45,698 bases of DNA, taken from the NCBI RefSeq assembly GCF_034006665.1, contig NZ_JAVESI010000028.1, positions 1 through 45,698 of the forward strand, given 5' to 3'. The notes below the pieces were generated by a model. That model had not been told where the DNA came from and did no database searches. It worked only from the letters and a program-made list of their open reading frames with translations. Numbering within the stretch: position 1 is the stretch's first letter; every line of letters starts with the position of its first letter. The translations under genes were made by a program, and so were the position numbers. Of the stretch, positions 15,598 through 25,300 are shown in pieces. The stretch is from Trichloromonas sp034006665. Its GTDB lineage: Bacteria; Desulfobacterota; Desulfuromonadia; Desulfuromonadales; Trichloromonadaceae.

Positions 15598-17403
15598 ATG
15601 GATCAGAAGTATATCCGAAATTTTTCCATTATCGCCCATATCGACCACGGCAAATCGACCCTTGCCGACCGTCTTCTCGAAACCACCGGCGCCTTGACCG
15701 ACCGGGAAAAGACCGATCAGTTCCTCGACAAGATGGAACTGGAGCGGGAGCGCGGCATCACCATCAAGGCCCAGGCGGTGCGCCTCAATTACCGGGCCGA
15801 CGACGGCCATGATTATGTTCTCAACCTCATCGATACCCCGGGGCATGTGGACTTCACCTACGAGGTCAGCCGTTCCCTAACCGCCTGCGAAGGGGCGCTG
15901 CTGGTGGTCGACGCTTCCCAGGGGGTTGAGGCGCAAACTCTGGCCAATGTCTACTTGGCCATCGACCAGAATCTGGAAGTCTTTCCCGTGCTCAACAAAA
16001 TCGACCTGCCCAGCGCCGATGCCAAGGCGGTCAAGGCCGAGATTGAGGAGATCATCGGCCTGGATACCGCCGACGCCGTGGAGGCAAGCGCCAAGGAAGG
16101 GATCGGCATCCACGAAATCCTCGAAGCGGTGGTCAAGAAGATTCCTTTTCCCAAGGGCAATCCCGACACACCGCTCAAGGCGCTGATTTTTGATTCCTGG
16201 TACGACTCCTATCAGGGGGTCATCATCCTCGTGCGGATCTTCGACGGCTGCCTCAAAAAGGGGGACAAGATCCAGCTCATGGCCAACAAAAAGAGCTATG
16301 AGGTCTTGAAGGTCGGGGTCTTCGCTCCCCATCCCGTGGAGATGACGGAACTTGCCGCAGGCGAGGTCGGTTTTCTCATCGCCGGGATCAAGGTCGTGCA
16401 GGATGCCAAGGTCGGCGACACGATCACCCATCTGCACCGCCCCGCCGCCGCACCGTTGCCTGGCTTCAAGGAAGTGAAGCCGATGGTCTTTTCCGGGCTC
16501 TATCCCATCGACACCGGCGAATACGACGCCCTACGCGATGCCCTGGAAAAGCTGCGCCTCAACGACAGTTCCTTTTCCTTCGAACCGGAAAATTCCCTGG
16601 CCCTCGGTTTCGGTTTCCGCTGCGGTTTCCTCGGCCTGCTGCATATGGAGATCATCCAGGAACGTCTGGAGCGGGAATTCGGCGTCGAGCTCATCACCAC
16701 CGCGCCGACCGTCGTTTACAAAGTGACCACGGTCAAGGGGGAACACCTGCGAGTGGAAAGCGCCAACAAACTCCCCGAGGTCCAGCATATCGAACGAATC
16801 GAAGAGCCCTTCATCCTCGCTTCGATTCATGTGCCCAACGAATTCGTCGGCATGGTTCTGGCCCTGTGCGAGGAAAAGCGCGGTGTGCAGCGGGAGATCA
16901 AATACCTGACCGCCAACCGGGTCATGGTCGTCTACGAACTGCCGTTAAACGAGATCGTCCTCGATTTTTACGACCGGCTCAAGTCGATCACCCGCGGCTA
17001 TGCCTCCTTCGACTACGAGCAACTCGATTACCGCGAAAGCGCCTTGGTCCGTCTCAACGTTCTGATCAACGGCGATCTGGTCGACGCCCTCTCCCTCATT
17101 GTCCATCGCGACAAGGCCCAGTACCGGGGCCGGGATCTGGTTGCGAAGATGAAAGAGTTCATTCCCCGTCAGCAGTTCGAGGTGGCCATCCAGGCCGCTA
17201 TCGGTAGTAAGGTCATCGCCCGCGAGACGGTCAAGGCCCTGCGCAAAGACGTTACCGCCAAGTGTTACGGCGGCGACATCACCCGAAAACGGAAACTGCT
17301 GGAAAAACAGAAGGAAGGCAAGAAGCGCATGAAGCAGGTTGGCAATGTCGAACTGCCTCAGGAAGCTTTTCTCGCTATCCTCAAGGTGAAAGAGCAGAAA
17401 TAA
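15598..17403 (+). CDS. lepA: Elongation factor 4 (LepA), translational GTPase
   Basis: The 601-residue protein has the standard LepA length. GTPase motifs are AHIDHGKSTLADRLLE (P-loop), RGITIKAQ (switch I), DTPGHVDF (G3), NKIDLPSAD (G4) and SAKEGIGI (G5). Domains II, III and V follow, and the LepA-specific C-terminus ends with AKCYGGDITRKRKLLEKQKEGKKRMKQ-type basic sequence. It acts at the ribosome and affects initiation or back-translocation. The ATG at 15598 starts MDQKYIRNFSIIAHIDHGKS, as in the family; an upstream in-frame ATG at 15517 would place 27 residues of promoter sequence in the protein. The stop TAA shares a base with the lepB start (TAATG). Confidence 0.97.
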   Translation: MDQKYIRNFSIIAHIDHGKSTLADRLLETTGALTDREKTDQFLDKMELERERGITIKAQAVRLNYRADDGHDYVLNLIDTPGHVDFTYEVSRSLTACEGALLVVDASQGVEAQTLANVYLAIDQNLEVFPVLNKIDLPSADAKAVKAEIEEIIGLDTADAVEASAKEGIGIHEILEAVVKKIPFPKGNPDTPLKALIFDSWYDSYQGVIILVRIFDGCLKKGDKIQLMANKKSYEVLKVGVFAPHPVEMTELAAGEVGFLIAGIKVVQDAKVGDTITHLHRPAAAPLPGFKEVKPMVFSGLYPIDTGEYDALRDALEKLRLNDSSFSFEPENSLALGFGFRCGFLGLLHMEIIQERLEREFGVELITTAPTVVYKVTTVKGEHLRVESANKLPEVQHIERIEEPFILASIHVPNEFVGMVLALCEEKRGVQREIKYLTANRVMVVYELPLNEIVLDFYDRLKSITRGYASFDYEQLDYRESALVRLNVLINGDLVDALSLIVHRDKAQYRGRDLVAKMKEFIPRQQFEVAIQAAIGSKVIARETVKALRKDVTAKCYGGDITRKRKLLEKQKEGKKRMKQVGNVELPQEAFLAILKVKEQK

Positions 17404-18074
17404 TGTCGAAAACCGAAACTCCCTCCTCGGCACCGGCGACCGTCAAGAAACCCTGGTATCGGGAATACGCCGAGGCCCTCTTCGTTGCCGCCATCCTGGC
17501 CCTGATCATTCGCACCTTCGTGGTCCAGGCCTTCAAGATTCCTTCCGGCTCTATGGAAGACACCTTGCTGATCGGCGACCACCTGCTCGTCAACAAGTTC
17601 CTTTACGGCATGCAGGTGCCCTTTGCCGACGGCCGCTATCTGACCATCCGCGAACCTGAGCGAGGGGATGTGATCGTCTTCGAATTCCCCGAAGACGAAG
17701 GGAAAAACTTTTTCCAGCGTCGCGATTTCATCAAACGCATCGTCGGCCTCCCCGGCGACACGGTGGAAGTCCGGGACAAGGAAGTCCTGGTCAATGGCGA
17801 GCCCTTTCATATCCCCCAGGAAATCCATAAAGAGAACAATATCGTTCCTTCCGGTTTCGGCCCCCGCGACTTCATGCCCGCCGTGACGGTTCCCAAGGGG
17901 CACTATTTCGTCATGGGGGATAACCGTGACCGTTCTTATGACAGTCGTTTCTGGGGTTTTGTCGAAGAGTCGAAGATCAAGGGACTGGCCTTCATCAAAT
18001 ACTGGTCCTGGGATTCCCAGGCCGATTGGCTTCACAAGATCCGCTGGAACCGCCTCGGCCGTCCCATCGAGTAG
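17403..18074 (+). CDS. lepB: Signal peptidase I
   Basis: An inner-membrane protease of 223 residues that removes signal peptides from exported proteins. One N-terminal membrane helix (about 24-44, ALFVAAILALIIRTFVV) precedes box B with catalytic Ser50 in IPSGSMEDTLLIGD. Box D carries Lys111 in RDFIKRIVGLPGD, and box E is MGDNRDRSYDSRFWGFV. The family usually has one or two membrane helices; this is a one-helix form. The start codon overlaps the lepA stop by one base, indicating tight translational coupling, an arrangement common in proteobacteria. Confidence 0.96.
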   Translation: MSKTETPSSAPATVKKPWYREYAEALFVAAILALIIRTFVVQAFKIPSGSMEDTLLIGDHLLVNKFLYGMQVPFADGRYLTIREPERGDVIVFEFPEDEGKNFFQRRDFIKRIVGLPGDTVEVRDKEVLVNGEPFHIPQEIHKENNIVPSGFGPRDFMPAVTVPKGHYFVMGDNRDRSYDSRFWGFVEESKIKGLAFIKYWSWDSQADWLHKIRWNRLGRPIE

Positions 18075-18095
18075 TTTTCTCTCACGCATTTTCCG

Positions 18096-18125
18096 TTGAC
18101 TTGACAGATTTTATGTTGCTATAGT
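18096..18125 (+). promoter_or_regulatory. Promoter of the pyr operon
   Basis: TTGACT (18096-18101) and TATAGT (18120-18125) are 18 bases apart. An overlapping consensus TTGACA at 18101 is too close to the same -10. The start point would be near 18132, just ahead of the attenuator. Confidence 0.6.
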
Positions 18126-18145
18126 TCCGTCCAAATTCGACGTAT

Positions 18146-18258
18146 CCCTTTAACGTTAATCCCGAGAGATTAGCAAGGGTGGCAAAGATGCAGAAAATCC
18201 AGCTCCGGAATTCGTACCCCCATACCTTTTCGCCCACCGGCGGGAAGGTATTTTTTTT
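18146..18258 (+). promoter_or_regulatory. PyrR-type transcription attenuator in the pyrR leader
   Basis: The bases at 18158-18171, AATCCCGAGAGATT, match 13 of 14 positions of the Bacillus PyrR-binding consensus ARUCCNGNGAGGYU. They sit in a stem-loop closed by CCCTT (18146-18150) with AAGGG (18175-18179) and TAAT with ATTA. Downstream is an intrinsic terminator (18222-18258). GGTGG at 18178-18182 can pair with CCACC at 18234-18238 in the terminator, giving a plausible antiterminator. Expected logic: UMP-bound PyrR stabilises the first stem-loop, the antiterminator cannot form and transcription stops. The start of the leader reading frame overlaps the PyrR-site stem and the frame runs through the terminator, see findings. 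Confidence 0.8.
18222..18258 (+). terminator. Attenuator terminator before pyrR
   Basis: ATACCTT (18222-18228) pairs with AAGGTAT (18245-18251) and the inner CGCC with GGCG, followed by eight T residues from 18251 on. This is the terminator half of the pyr attenuator. Confidence 0.88.
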
Positions 18259-18289
18259 GCCGCAACCACGAACCAAAGGAGATTCGGGC

Positions 18290-18826
18290 ATGGCCAGCAA
18301 TGAAACGGTGATTCTCGACAGCGCCGGCATCGGTCGCGCACTCACCCGGATTGCGCACGAGATTCTCGAACGCAACAAGGGGACGGAAGGGCTCGTTCTG
18401 ATCGGCATCCGCAGCGGCGGCGACCATCTGGCGCGCATCCTCGGGCAGCGGATCACCCAGATCGAGGGGGAAAAAATCCCCTTGGGAACCATCGACATCA
18501 CCATGTATCGAGACGACCTCGGCTCCCGCGGCAGCCTGCCCCTCGGCAAGACCGAAATCCCTTTCCCCCTCGACGGCCGCAAGGTCGTGCTGATCGATGA
18601 CGTCCTCTTCACCGGCCGCACCATCCGCGCCGCCATGGACGCCCTTGTCGATATCGGCCGGCCGAAAAACATCCAGCTGGCCACCCTCATCGACCGGGGG
18701 CACCGGGAACTGCCGATCCGCGCCGATTATGTCGGGCGCAACGTGCCGACCTCCCGCGAGGAGAAAATTCTCGTCGAGTTCGCCGCCGACAACAACCCGG
18801 TCGAAGTCCGTCTCGTCAAACCCTAA
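18290..18826 (+). CDS. pyrR: Bifunctional pyr operon regulator / uracil phosphoribosyltransferase
   Basis: A 178-residue protein of the PyrR family. The PRPP-binding loop is VLIDDVLFTGRTIRAAMDAL (about residues 101-120). IGIRSGGDHLA and DITMYRDDL precede it, and RGHRELPIRADYVGRNVPTS is the conserved C-terminal stretch. It binds pyr leader RNA with UMP or UTP and attenuates transcription, with weak UPRTase activity in many species. The ATG at 18290 has AAAGGAG 7-10 bases upstream. The frame stays open upstream through the attenuator to a GTG at 18179, but those residues are not family-like. First gene of pyrR-pyrB-pyrC-carA-carB and probably autoregulated by the leader. Confidence 0.95.
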   Translation: MASNETVILDSAGIGRALTRIAHEILERNKGTEGLVLIGIRSGGDHLARILGQRITQIEGEKIPLGTIDITMYRDDLGSRGSLPLGKTEIPFPLDGRKVVLIDDVLFTGRTIRAAMDALVDIGRPKNIQLATLIDRGHRELPIRADYVGRNVPTSREEKILVEFAADNNPVEVRLVKP

Positions 18827-18847
18827 CACCCCATCAGGGAGGCCCCC

Positions 18848-19780
18848 ATGTCTTTCCGCCATAAGCACATCCTTGGCACGGAACAGCTCTCCAGAGAAGA
18901 CATCGAACTGATTCTCGATACCGCCGAAAGCCTCAGGGAAATCAATAGCCGTGAAATCAAGAAGGTGCCGACTTTGCGGGGCAAGACCATCGTCAACCTC
19001 TTCTATGAAGCCAGCACCCGCACCCGCACTTCCTTCGAAATCGCCGGTAAACGCCTTTCCGCCGATACCATCAATATGACCGCCTCCACTTCCTCAGTGA
19101 CCAAGGGCGAGACCCTGGAGGATACGGCCAAAAACATTCAGGCGATGAAGCCCGATATCATCGTCATGCGCCATTCCGCCTCCGGCGCTCCGCACTATCT
19201 GGCCCAACGCGTTGACTGCTCGATCATCAACGCCGGCGACGGCGCGCACGAACATCCCAGCCAGGCTCTTCTCGACCTGCTCACCATTCGCCAGCGCAAA
19301 GGCAGACTCGAAGGTTTGACTGTCGCCATCGTCGGCGACATCACCCACAGCCGGGTGGCTCGTTCCGACCTCTACGCCATGACCAAGATGGGGATGAAGG
19401 TTCGGTTCTGCGGCCCCGGAACCATGGTTCCACCGGGGATCGAGCGTCTCGGCGCCGAGGTCTTCACCGACATGGACGACGCGGTGCGCGACGCCGATGT
19501 CGTTATGATGCTGCGCATCCAGCTGGAGCGCCAGGGCAAAACCCTACTCCCAACCTTGCGCGAATATGCCCGCCTTTACGGCCTCAACCCGGCGCGCTTG
19601 GCCTTGGCCAAGTCTGACGTCATCGTCATGCATCCCGGCCCTTTGAATCGCGGGGTGGAAATTTCCTCCTATGTGGCCAACGGCAGCCGGAGCGTCATTC
19701 TCAACCAGGTGGAAAACGGTGTGGCGGTGCGCATGGCCCTGCTCTATCTGGTGGCCGGCGGCGATCATTCGGAAGCTTGA
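18848..19780 (+). CDS. pyrB: Aspartate carbamoyltransferase catalytic subunit
   Basis: Makes carbamoyl aspartate from carbamoyl phosphate and aspartate, the committed step of pyrimidine synthesis. The 310-residue protein has the carbamoyl phosphate motif STRTRTSFE, the KGETLEDTA loop, MRHSASGAPHYLA, HPSQALLDLLTI and the C-terminal HPGPLNRGVEI. No pyrI regulatory subunit or inactive dihydroorotase-like partner follows, so regulation is likely at transcription by PyrR. It begins 21 bases after pyrR with a CAGGGAGG site 7 bases before the ATG. Confidence 0.97.
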   Translation: MSFRHKHILGTEQLSREDIELILDTAESLREINSREIKKVPTLRGKTIVNLFYEASTRTRTSFEIAGKRLSADTINMTASTSSVTKGETLEDTAKNIQAMKPDIIVMRHSASGAPHYLAQRVDCSIINAGDGAHEHPSQALLDLLTIRQRKGRLEGLTVAIVGDITHSRVARSDLYAMTKMGMKVRFCGPGTMVPPGIERLGAEVFTDMDDAVRDADVVMMLRIQLERQGKTLLPTLREYARLYGLNPARLALAKSDVIVMHPGPLNRGVEISSYVANGSRSVILNQVENGVAVRMALLYLVAGGDHSEA

Positions 19781-19818
19781 ACTAAATCATCGTTTTTTTT
19801 GATAGAGAGGTGACGGAT

Positions 19819-21090
19819 ATGAGCATTCTTATCAAAGGCGGCCGGGTCATCGACCCGGCGAACGGCATCGACGATACCCTCGACCTGCTGATCCAGGAAG
19901 GATGCATTGCCCAGGTCGGCAAGAACCTGAACGCCGCCGGCGCCGAAGTCATCGACGCCGCCGGACTGCTGGTGACCCCAGGATTGATCGACATGCACGT
20001 GCATTTGCGTGATCCCGGCCAGGAATACAAGGAGGACATCGTCTCCGGTACGAAAGCGGCGGTGGCCGGCGGTTTCACCTCGGTGGCCTGCATGCCGAAC
20101 ACCAACCCGATCAACGACAACAAGGCGGTCACCCGCTACATCGTCGAGAAGGCGAAGGCGGAAGGGGTAGCCAACGTCTTTCCCATCGGCAGCATCACTA
20201 AGGGGCTTAAAGGCGAAACCCTCAGTGAGATGGGGGATCTCAAGGACGCCGGCTGCGTCGCCTTGTCCGACGACGGCAGGCCGGTGAGCGACGGCGAGAT
20301 CATGCGCCGCGCCTTCGAATATGCCAAACCCTTCAACCTGCCGCTGATCTCCCATGCCGAGGATCTTTCCCTGATCGGCGAGGGGGTGATGAATGACGGC
20401 TTCGTCGCCACCGAACTCGGGCTCAAAGGCGTTCCCTGGGTCGCCGAGGATGCCGCCACCGCCCGTGACGTGATGCTGGCTGAATTCACCGGCGCCCGTC
20501 TCCATGTCGCCCACGTTTCCACCAAGGGCTCAGTGGAGATCGTCCGTGCCGCCAAGAAGCGGGGGGTCAAGGTGACCTGCGAGGCGACTCCCCATCACTT
20601 CACTCTGACCGAGGAAGCGGTGCGTGGTTACGACACCAACGCCAAGATGAATCCGCCGTTGCGCACCGCCGAGGATGTGGCCGCCCTGCGCCAGGGGCTG
20701 GCCGACGGCACTGTCGACGCCATCGCCACCGATCATGCGCCTCATCATCTCGACGAAAAGAATGTCGAGTTCAACGTCGCCCTGAACGGCATTGTCGGTC
20801 TCGAAACCGCCCTGCCGCTGAGTCTGGCCCTAGTTCGCGACGGCGTCTTTTCCCTCGTCGACATGGTGACCAAACTGACCGTCGCTCCCGCGCGGATTCT
20901 TGGCATCCCGCGTGGCACGCTGAGCGTCGGCGTCGTCGCCGACGTGACCCTGATCGACCCGGAATTGAAATGGACGGTTGAAGCCGCCAAACTCCATTCG
21001 AAAAGCAAGAATACGCCTTTTAACGGCTGGAACATCCAGGGCGCGGCGGTTCGCACCATCGTCGGTGGCAAAGTCGTCTATCAGCGTTAA
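19819..21090 (+). CDS. pyrC: Dihydroorotase
   Basis: Closes carbamoyl aspartate to dihydroorotate. The 423-residue protein is a type I (long form) dihydroorotase of the amidohydrolase superfamily. The zinc-binding DMHVHLRDPGQEYKEDI motif is near residue 57, ACMPNTNP follows, a metal histidine is in ISHAED, another in HVAHVST, and the catalytic Asp in ATDHAPHH. The ATG at 19819 is 8 bases after GAGAGG; a GTG at 19810 overlaps that site. With an intact set of ligands this is the active enzyme, not the pseudo-dihydroorotase that pairs with PyrB in some bacteria. Confidence 0.96.
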   Translation: MSILIKGGRVIDPANGIDDTLDLLIQEGCIAQVGKNLNAAGAEVIDAAGLLVTPGLIDMHVHLRDPGQEYKEDIVSGTKAAVAGGFTSVACMPNTNPINDNKAVTRYIVEKAKAEGVANVFPIGSITKGLKGETLSEMGDLKDAGCVALSDDGRPVSDGEIMRRAFEYAKPFNLPLISHAEDLSLIGEGVMNDGFVATELGLKGVPWVAEDAATARDVMLAEFTGARLHVAHVSTKGSVEIVRAAKKRGVKVTCEATPHHFTLTEEAVRGYDTNAKMNPPLRTAEDVAALRQGLADGTVDAIATDHAPHHLDEKNVEFNVALNGIVGLETALPLSLALVRDGVFSLVDMVTKLTVAPARILGIPRGTLSVGVVADVTLIDPELKWTVEAAKLHSKSKNTPFNGWNIQGAAVRTIVGGKVVYQR

Positions 21091-21172
21091 GTCCCAGCTT
21101 ATCAGCGCCCGTCGAAACGCCATCGGTGGCGTTTCGACGGGCATCCGCCCATCACAAGGAGCCCCACGCATA

Positions 21173-22327
21173 ATGAAAGCCATTCTGGCCCTGGCCGACG
21201 GCCGGGTTTTCCACGGAAAATCCTTCGGCGCCACCGGCGAAGTCACCGGTGAAGTGGTCTTCAACACCAGCATGACCGGCTATCAGGAGATTCTCACCGA
21301 TCCCTCCTATCGCGGCGAGATCGTCACCATGACCTATCCGATGATCGGCAACTGCGGCATCAACCCCGAGGATGTGGAATCCTCCCGCCCGCATCTGGCC
21401 GGTTTCGTGGTCAAAGAATGCCACGAAGTGCCGAGCAACTGGCGCGCGCGCATGAGCCTCGACGCCTATCTCAAGGAGAACGGCATCATCGGCATCCAGG
21501 GGATCGACACCCGGGCGCTGGTTCGGCACATCCGTGACCACGGCGCCCAAACCGGCATTATCTCTTCCGTCGATATAAATCCCGAGAGTCTGGTGGCGAA
21601 AGCGCGCCAGGCGCCGTCCATCGTCGGCCGCGACCTGGTGCGGGAAGTGACCTGCGACGCGCCCTATCACTGGGAAGAAGGGCTGTGGGAGCTGGGCCGG
21701 GGCTATGCGCGCCCCGAGACGCCGCCGCGCTTCAAGGTCGTGGCCTACGATTTCGGTATCAAGCGCAACATCCTGCGCAACCTGGTCAGTCTCGGTTGTG
21801 ATGTCACCGTCGTCCCCGCCTTCACCCCGGCGGAAGAGGTGTTGGCGATGGATCCGGACGGGGTTTTTCTCAGCAACGGACCCGGTGACCCCGAGCCGAT
21901 CCGTTATGCCCAGGAAAACATCCGGAAGATTCTCGGCAAGAAGCCGATTTTCGGGATCTGCCTCGGCCATCAACTGCTCAGTCTGGCTCTCGGCGGCCGC
22001 ACCTACAAGCTCAAGTTCGGCCATCGTGGCGGCAACCAGCCGGTCTTACAGGGGGAAAAGCACGCCGTGGAGATCACTTCGCAGAATCACGGCTTCGCCG
22101 TCGATGCTGCCTCCATCACTGACAGCGCCGTCCAGACCCACGTCAATCTCAACGACAGCACCGTCGAGGGGATCTGCCACCGGAGCGTCCCGGCCTTCTC
22201 CGTTCAGTACCACCCCGAGGCTTCCCCCGGCCCCCACGACGCCCGCTATCTCTTCGACCGCTTCATCGCGATGATGGAGCAGGAAAAACAGGGAAAAGGA
22301 TCCAGGATAAAGGAAAAAGGTCTTTAG
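21173..22327 (+). CDS. carA: Carbamoyl-phosphate synthase small (glutaminase) subunit
   Basis: Hydrolyses glutamine and passes ammonia to CarB. The 384-residue protein has the CarA N-terminal domain (FGATGEVTGEVVFNTSMTGY, then EILTDPSY) and a class I amidotransferase domain with GICLGHQLLSLALGG holding the nucleophile Cys, and the Cys-His-Glu triad completed by QYHPEASPGP. The body ends at FIAMMEQE, where relatives stop. The last dozen residues (KQGKGSRIKEKGL) are encoded by a purine-rich repeat that forms a hairpin with the carA-carB gap. The ATG at 21173 has AAGGAG about 12 bases upstream; the open frame further upstream overlaps pyrC and is not coding. Confidence 0.96.
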   Translation: MKAILALADGRVFHGKSFGATGEVTGEVVFNTSMTGYQEILTDPSYRGEIVTMTYPMIGNCGINPEDVESSRPHLAGFVVKECHEVPSNWRARMSLDAYLKENGIIGIQGIDTRALVRHIRDHGAQTGIISSVDINPESLVAKARQAPSIVGRDLVREVTCDAPYHWEEGLWELGRGYARPETPPRFKVVAYDFGIKRNILRNLVSLGCDVTVVPAFTPAEEVLAMDPDGVFLSNGPGDPEPIRYAQENIRKILGKKPIFGICLGHQLLSLALGGRTYKLKFGHRGGNQPVLQGEKHAVEITSQNHGFAVDAASITDSAVQTHVNLNDSTVEGICHRSVPAFSVQYHPEASPGPHDARYLFDRFIAMMEQEKQGKGSRIKEKGL

Positions 22328-22349
22328 CATGTCTTTTGTCCTTTGTCCT
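22304..22349 (+). repeat. Imperfect inverted repeat spanning the carA stop codon
   Basis: AGGATAAAGGAAAAAGG (22304-22320) pairs with CCTTTGTCC-type sequence ending CTTTGTCCT (22333-22349) over about 17 positions with one mismatch and two G-T pairs. The carA stop TAG lies in the loop. The unit TTTGTCC is itself repeated in the right arm. No T run follows, so it does not look like a simple terminator. Confidence 0.7.
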
Positions 22350-22382
22350 TTAACCTCTCTCCTCTTGAGTGAAAGATAAAAC

Positions 22383-25300
22383 ATGCCCAAACGCGCAGAT
22401 ATCAAGAAAATTCTCATCGTCGGCGCCGGGCCGATTGTCATTGGTCAGGCCTGCGAGTTCGACTACTCCGGCACCCAGGCCTGCAAGGCGCTGAAGGAAG
22501 AGGGGTACGAAATCGTCCTGCTCAACAGCAACCCGGCGACCATCATGACCGACCCCGGCTTTGCCGACCGCACCTATGTCGAGGCGGTGACCCCCGAGGT
22601 ATTGGCGCGGATCATCGAGAAGGAGCGCCCCGACGCCCTGCTGCCGACCCTGGGCGGGCAGACCGCCCTCAACACGGCGGTGGCGGTAGCCAAGAACGGC
22701 ATCCTCGACAAGTTCGGCGTGGAACTCATCGGCGCCAAGCTGCCGGCCATCGAGATGGCCGAGGACCGCACCCTGTTCAAGCAGGCGATGGAGCGCATCG
22801 GCGTGGCTGTCCCCCGCTCGGGCCTGGCCCATAACTATCAGGAGGTGATGGAGGTCATTGAACATGTTGGTTTTCCCGCCATCATCCGCCCCTCCTTCAC
22901 CCTCGGCGGCACCGGCGGCGGCATTGCCTACAACCGGGAAGAGTACGAGCAGATGGCCATGGCCGGCATCGATGCTTCGCCGACAGACGAAATCCTGGTC
23001 GAAGAATCGGTCATCGGCTGGAAGGAGTACGAGCTGGAGGTCATGCGCGACCTCGCCGACAACGTGGTCATCATCTGCTCCATCGAAAACCTGGATCCCA
23101 TGGGCGTGCATACCGGCGACTCCATTACCGTCGCCCCGGCGCAAACTCTGACCGACAAGGAATACCAGATCCTCCGCGACGCCTCCTTGCGCATCATCCG
23201 GGAAATCGGCGTGGAAACCGGCGGCTCGAACATCCAGTTCGGCATCAACCCCGAGGACGGCCGACTGGTGGTGATCGAGATGAACCCCCGTGTTTCCCGC
23301 TCTTCAGCCTTGGCCTCCAAGGCCACCGGCTTTCCCATCGCCAAGATCGCCGCCAAGCTTTCGGTCGGCTACACCCTCGATGAGATTCCCAACGACATCA
23401 CCCGGGAGACCTACGCCTCTTTCGAGCCAACCATCGACTACGTCGTCACCAAAATTCCCCGCTTCACTTTCGAAAAGTTTCCCAAGGCCGACGCGACGTT
23501 GACCACGCAGATGAAGTCGGTGGGGGAGGTCATGGCCATCGGCCGGACCTTCAGGGAGAGTTTCCAGAAGGCGCTGCGCTCTCTGGAAATCGGCTCCCAC
23601 GGTCTGGAGAGCCGGTTGTTCGACGTGCATGAAGAAATGCGACGGGAACTGACGGAAAGCGAGCAGGCCCTGCTTCAATCCCGGCTGCGGGTGCCCAACT
23701 GGGAGCGACTCTGGTATGTGGGGGACGCCTTTCGCGCCGGCTTTACCATCGACCAGGTTCATGAACTGACCCGCATCGACCCCTGGTTTCTGCACCATCT
23801 TGCCGCCATTGTCGCCATGGAGTCGAAACTGATCGCCCTCGCCCCTTCCGCCCGCGAGGATGGCGAAACGCTGCGCGAGGCCAAACAAAACGGTTTTTCC
23901 GACAAACGTCTGGCCCAACTCTGGCAAACGACGGAAGGGGACATTCGTACCCTGCGTCACCGCTTCGGCGTGCGCCCGGTCTACAAGCGGGTCGATACCT
24001 GCGGCGCCGAGTTCGTTGCCTTTACCCCCTATCTCTACTCGACCTACGAAGAAGAGTGCGAGGCGGCGCCGAGTGACCGCAAGAAGATCATGATTCTCGG
24101 CGGCGGTCCCAACCGCATCGGCCAGGGGATTGAATTCGACTACTGCTGCGTGCATGGGGTCTTCGCCCTGGCCGAGGACGGTTTCGAGACGATCATGGTC
24201 AACTGTAACCCCGAGACGGTCTCCACCGACTATGACACCTCGGATCGCCTCTACTTCGAACCCCTGACCCTGGAAGACGTGCTGGAAATCGTCGCCGTGG
24301 AAAAACCGGTCGGGGTCATTGTTCAGTTCGGCGGCCAGACCCCGCTCAAGCTGGCGGTGGCCCTGGAACAAGCGGGAGTGCCGATCATCGGCACTTCCCC
24401 CGACGCCATCGACCGCGCCGAGGACCGGGAGCGCTTTCAGGCGCTGTTGCACAAGCTCGACCTGAAACAGCCAGAAAACGGCTTGGCCCGTTCCTTCGAG
24501 GAGGCCGAGAAGGTAGCAGAACGCATCGGCTACCCGGTGGTGGTGCGGCCGTCCTACGTACTCGGCGGCCGGGCGATGGAGATCGTCTACGAACTGGAGC
24601 AGCTTTGCAATTACATGAAGCACGCGGTCGAGGCTTCTCCCGAGCATCCGATTCTCGTCGACAAGTTTCTGGAAGACGCCATCGAGGTCGATGTGGACGC
24701 CCTCTGTGACGGTCAGGAGGTCGTTATCGGCGGCATCATGCAGCACATTGAAGAGGCGGGTATTCACTCAGGCGATTCGGCCTGCTCCCTGCCGCCTTAT
24801 TCCCTGGCGCCGGCCATCGTTGACGACATCCGCCGGCAGACCGCGGCCCTGGCCCTGGAGCTGAAGGTCGTCGGCCTGATGAACATCCAGTTTGCGGTCA
24901 AAGACGGCATCGTCTACCTCCTGGAAGTCAACCCCCGGGCGAGCCGCACCGTCCCCTTCGTCTCCAAGGCCACCGGCCGGTCGCTGGCCAAGATCGCGGC
25001 CCGGATCATGGCCGGAAAAACTCTGAAAGAACTGGGGGTTTCAGGAGAAATCACCCCCAAGCACATCTCGGTAAAGGAATCGGTCTTCCCCTTCGTCAAG
25101 TTTCCCGGCGTCGATACCCTGCTCGGACCTGAGATGAAATCGACGGGCGAAGTCATGGGCATCGACTACGAATTCGGCAAAGCCTTCGCCAAGGCGCAGT
25201 TGGCGGCCAACGTCAAGCTGCCGTTGAGCGGCAGCGCCTTTATCAGCGTCAAGGATGCGGATAAGCGCCATATCCTCGAATCGGCGCGGAAATTGGCCGA

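Noticed and set aside
19781..19818. T-rich run after pyrB as a terminator
   Set aside because: The run of T at 19793-19800 has no stem before it, and pyrC follows at once in the same operon.
23304..24767. Minus-strand open frame of 487 codons inside carB
   Set aside because: CarB is intact and recognisable on the plus strand over the same bases, and the antisense product resembles nothing.
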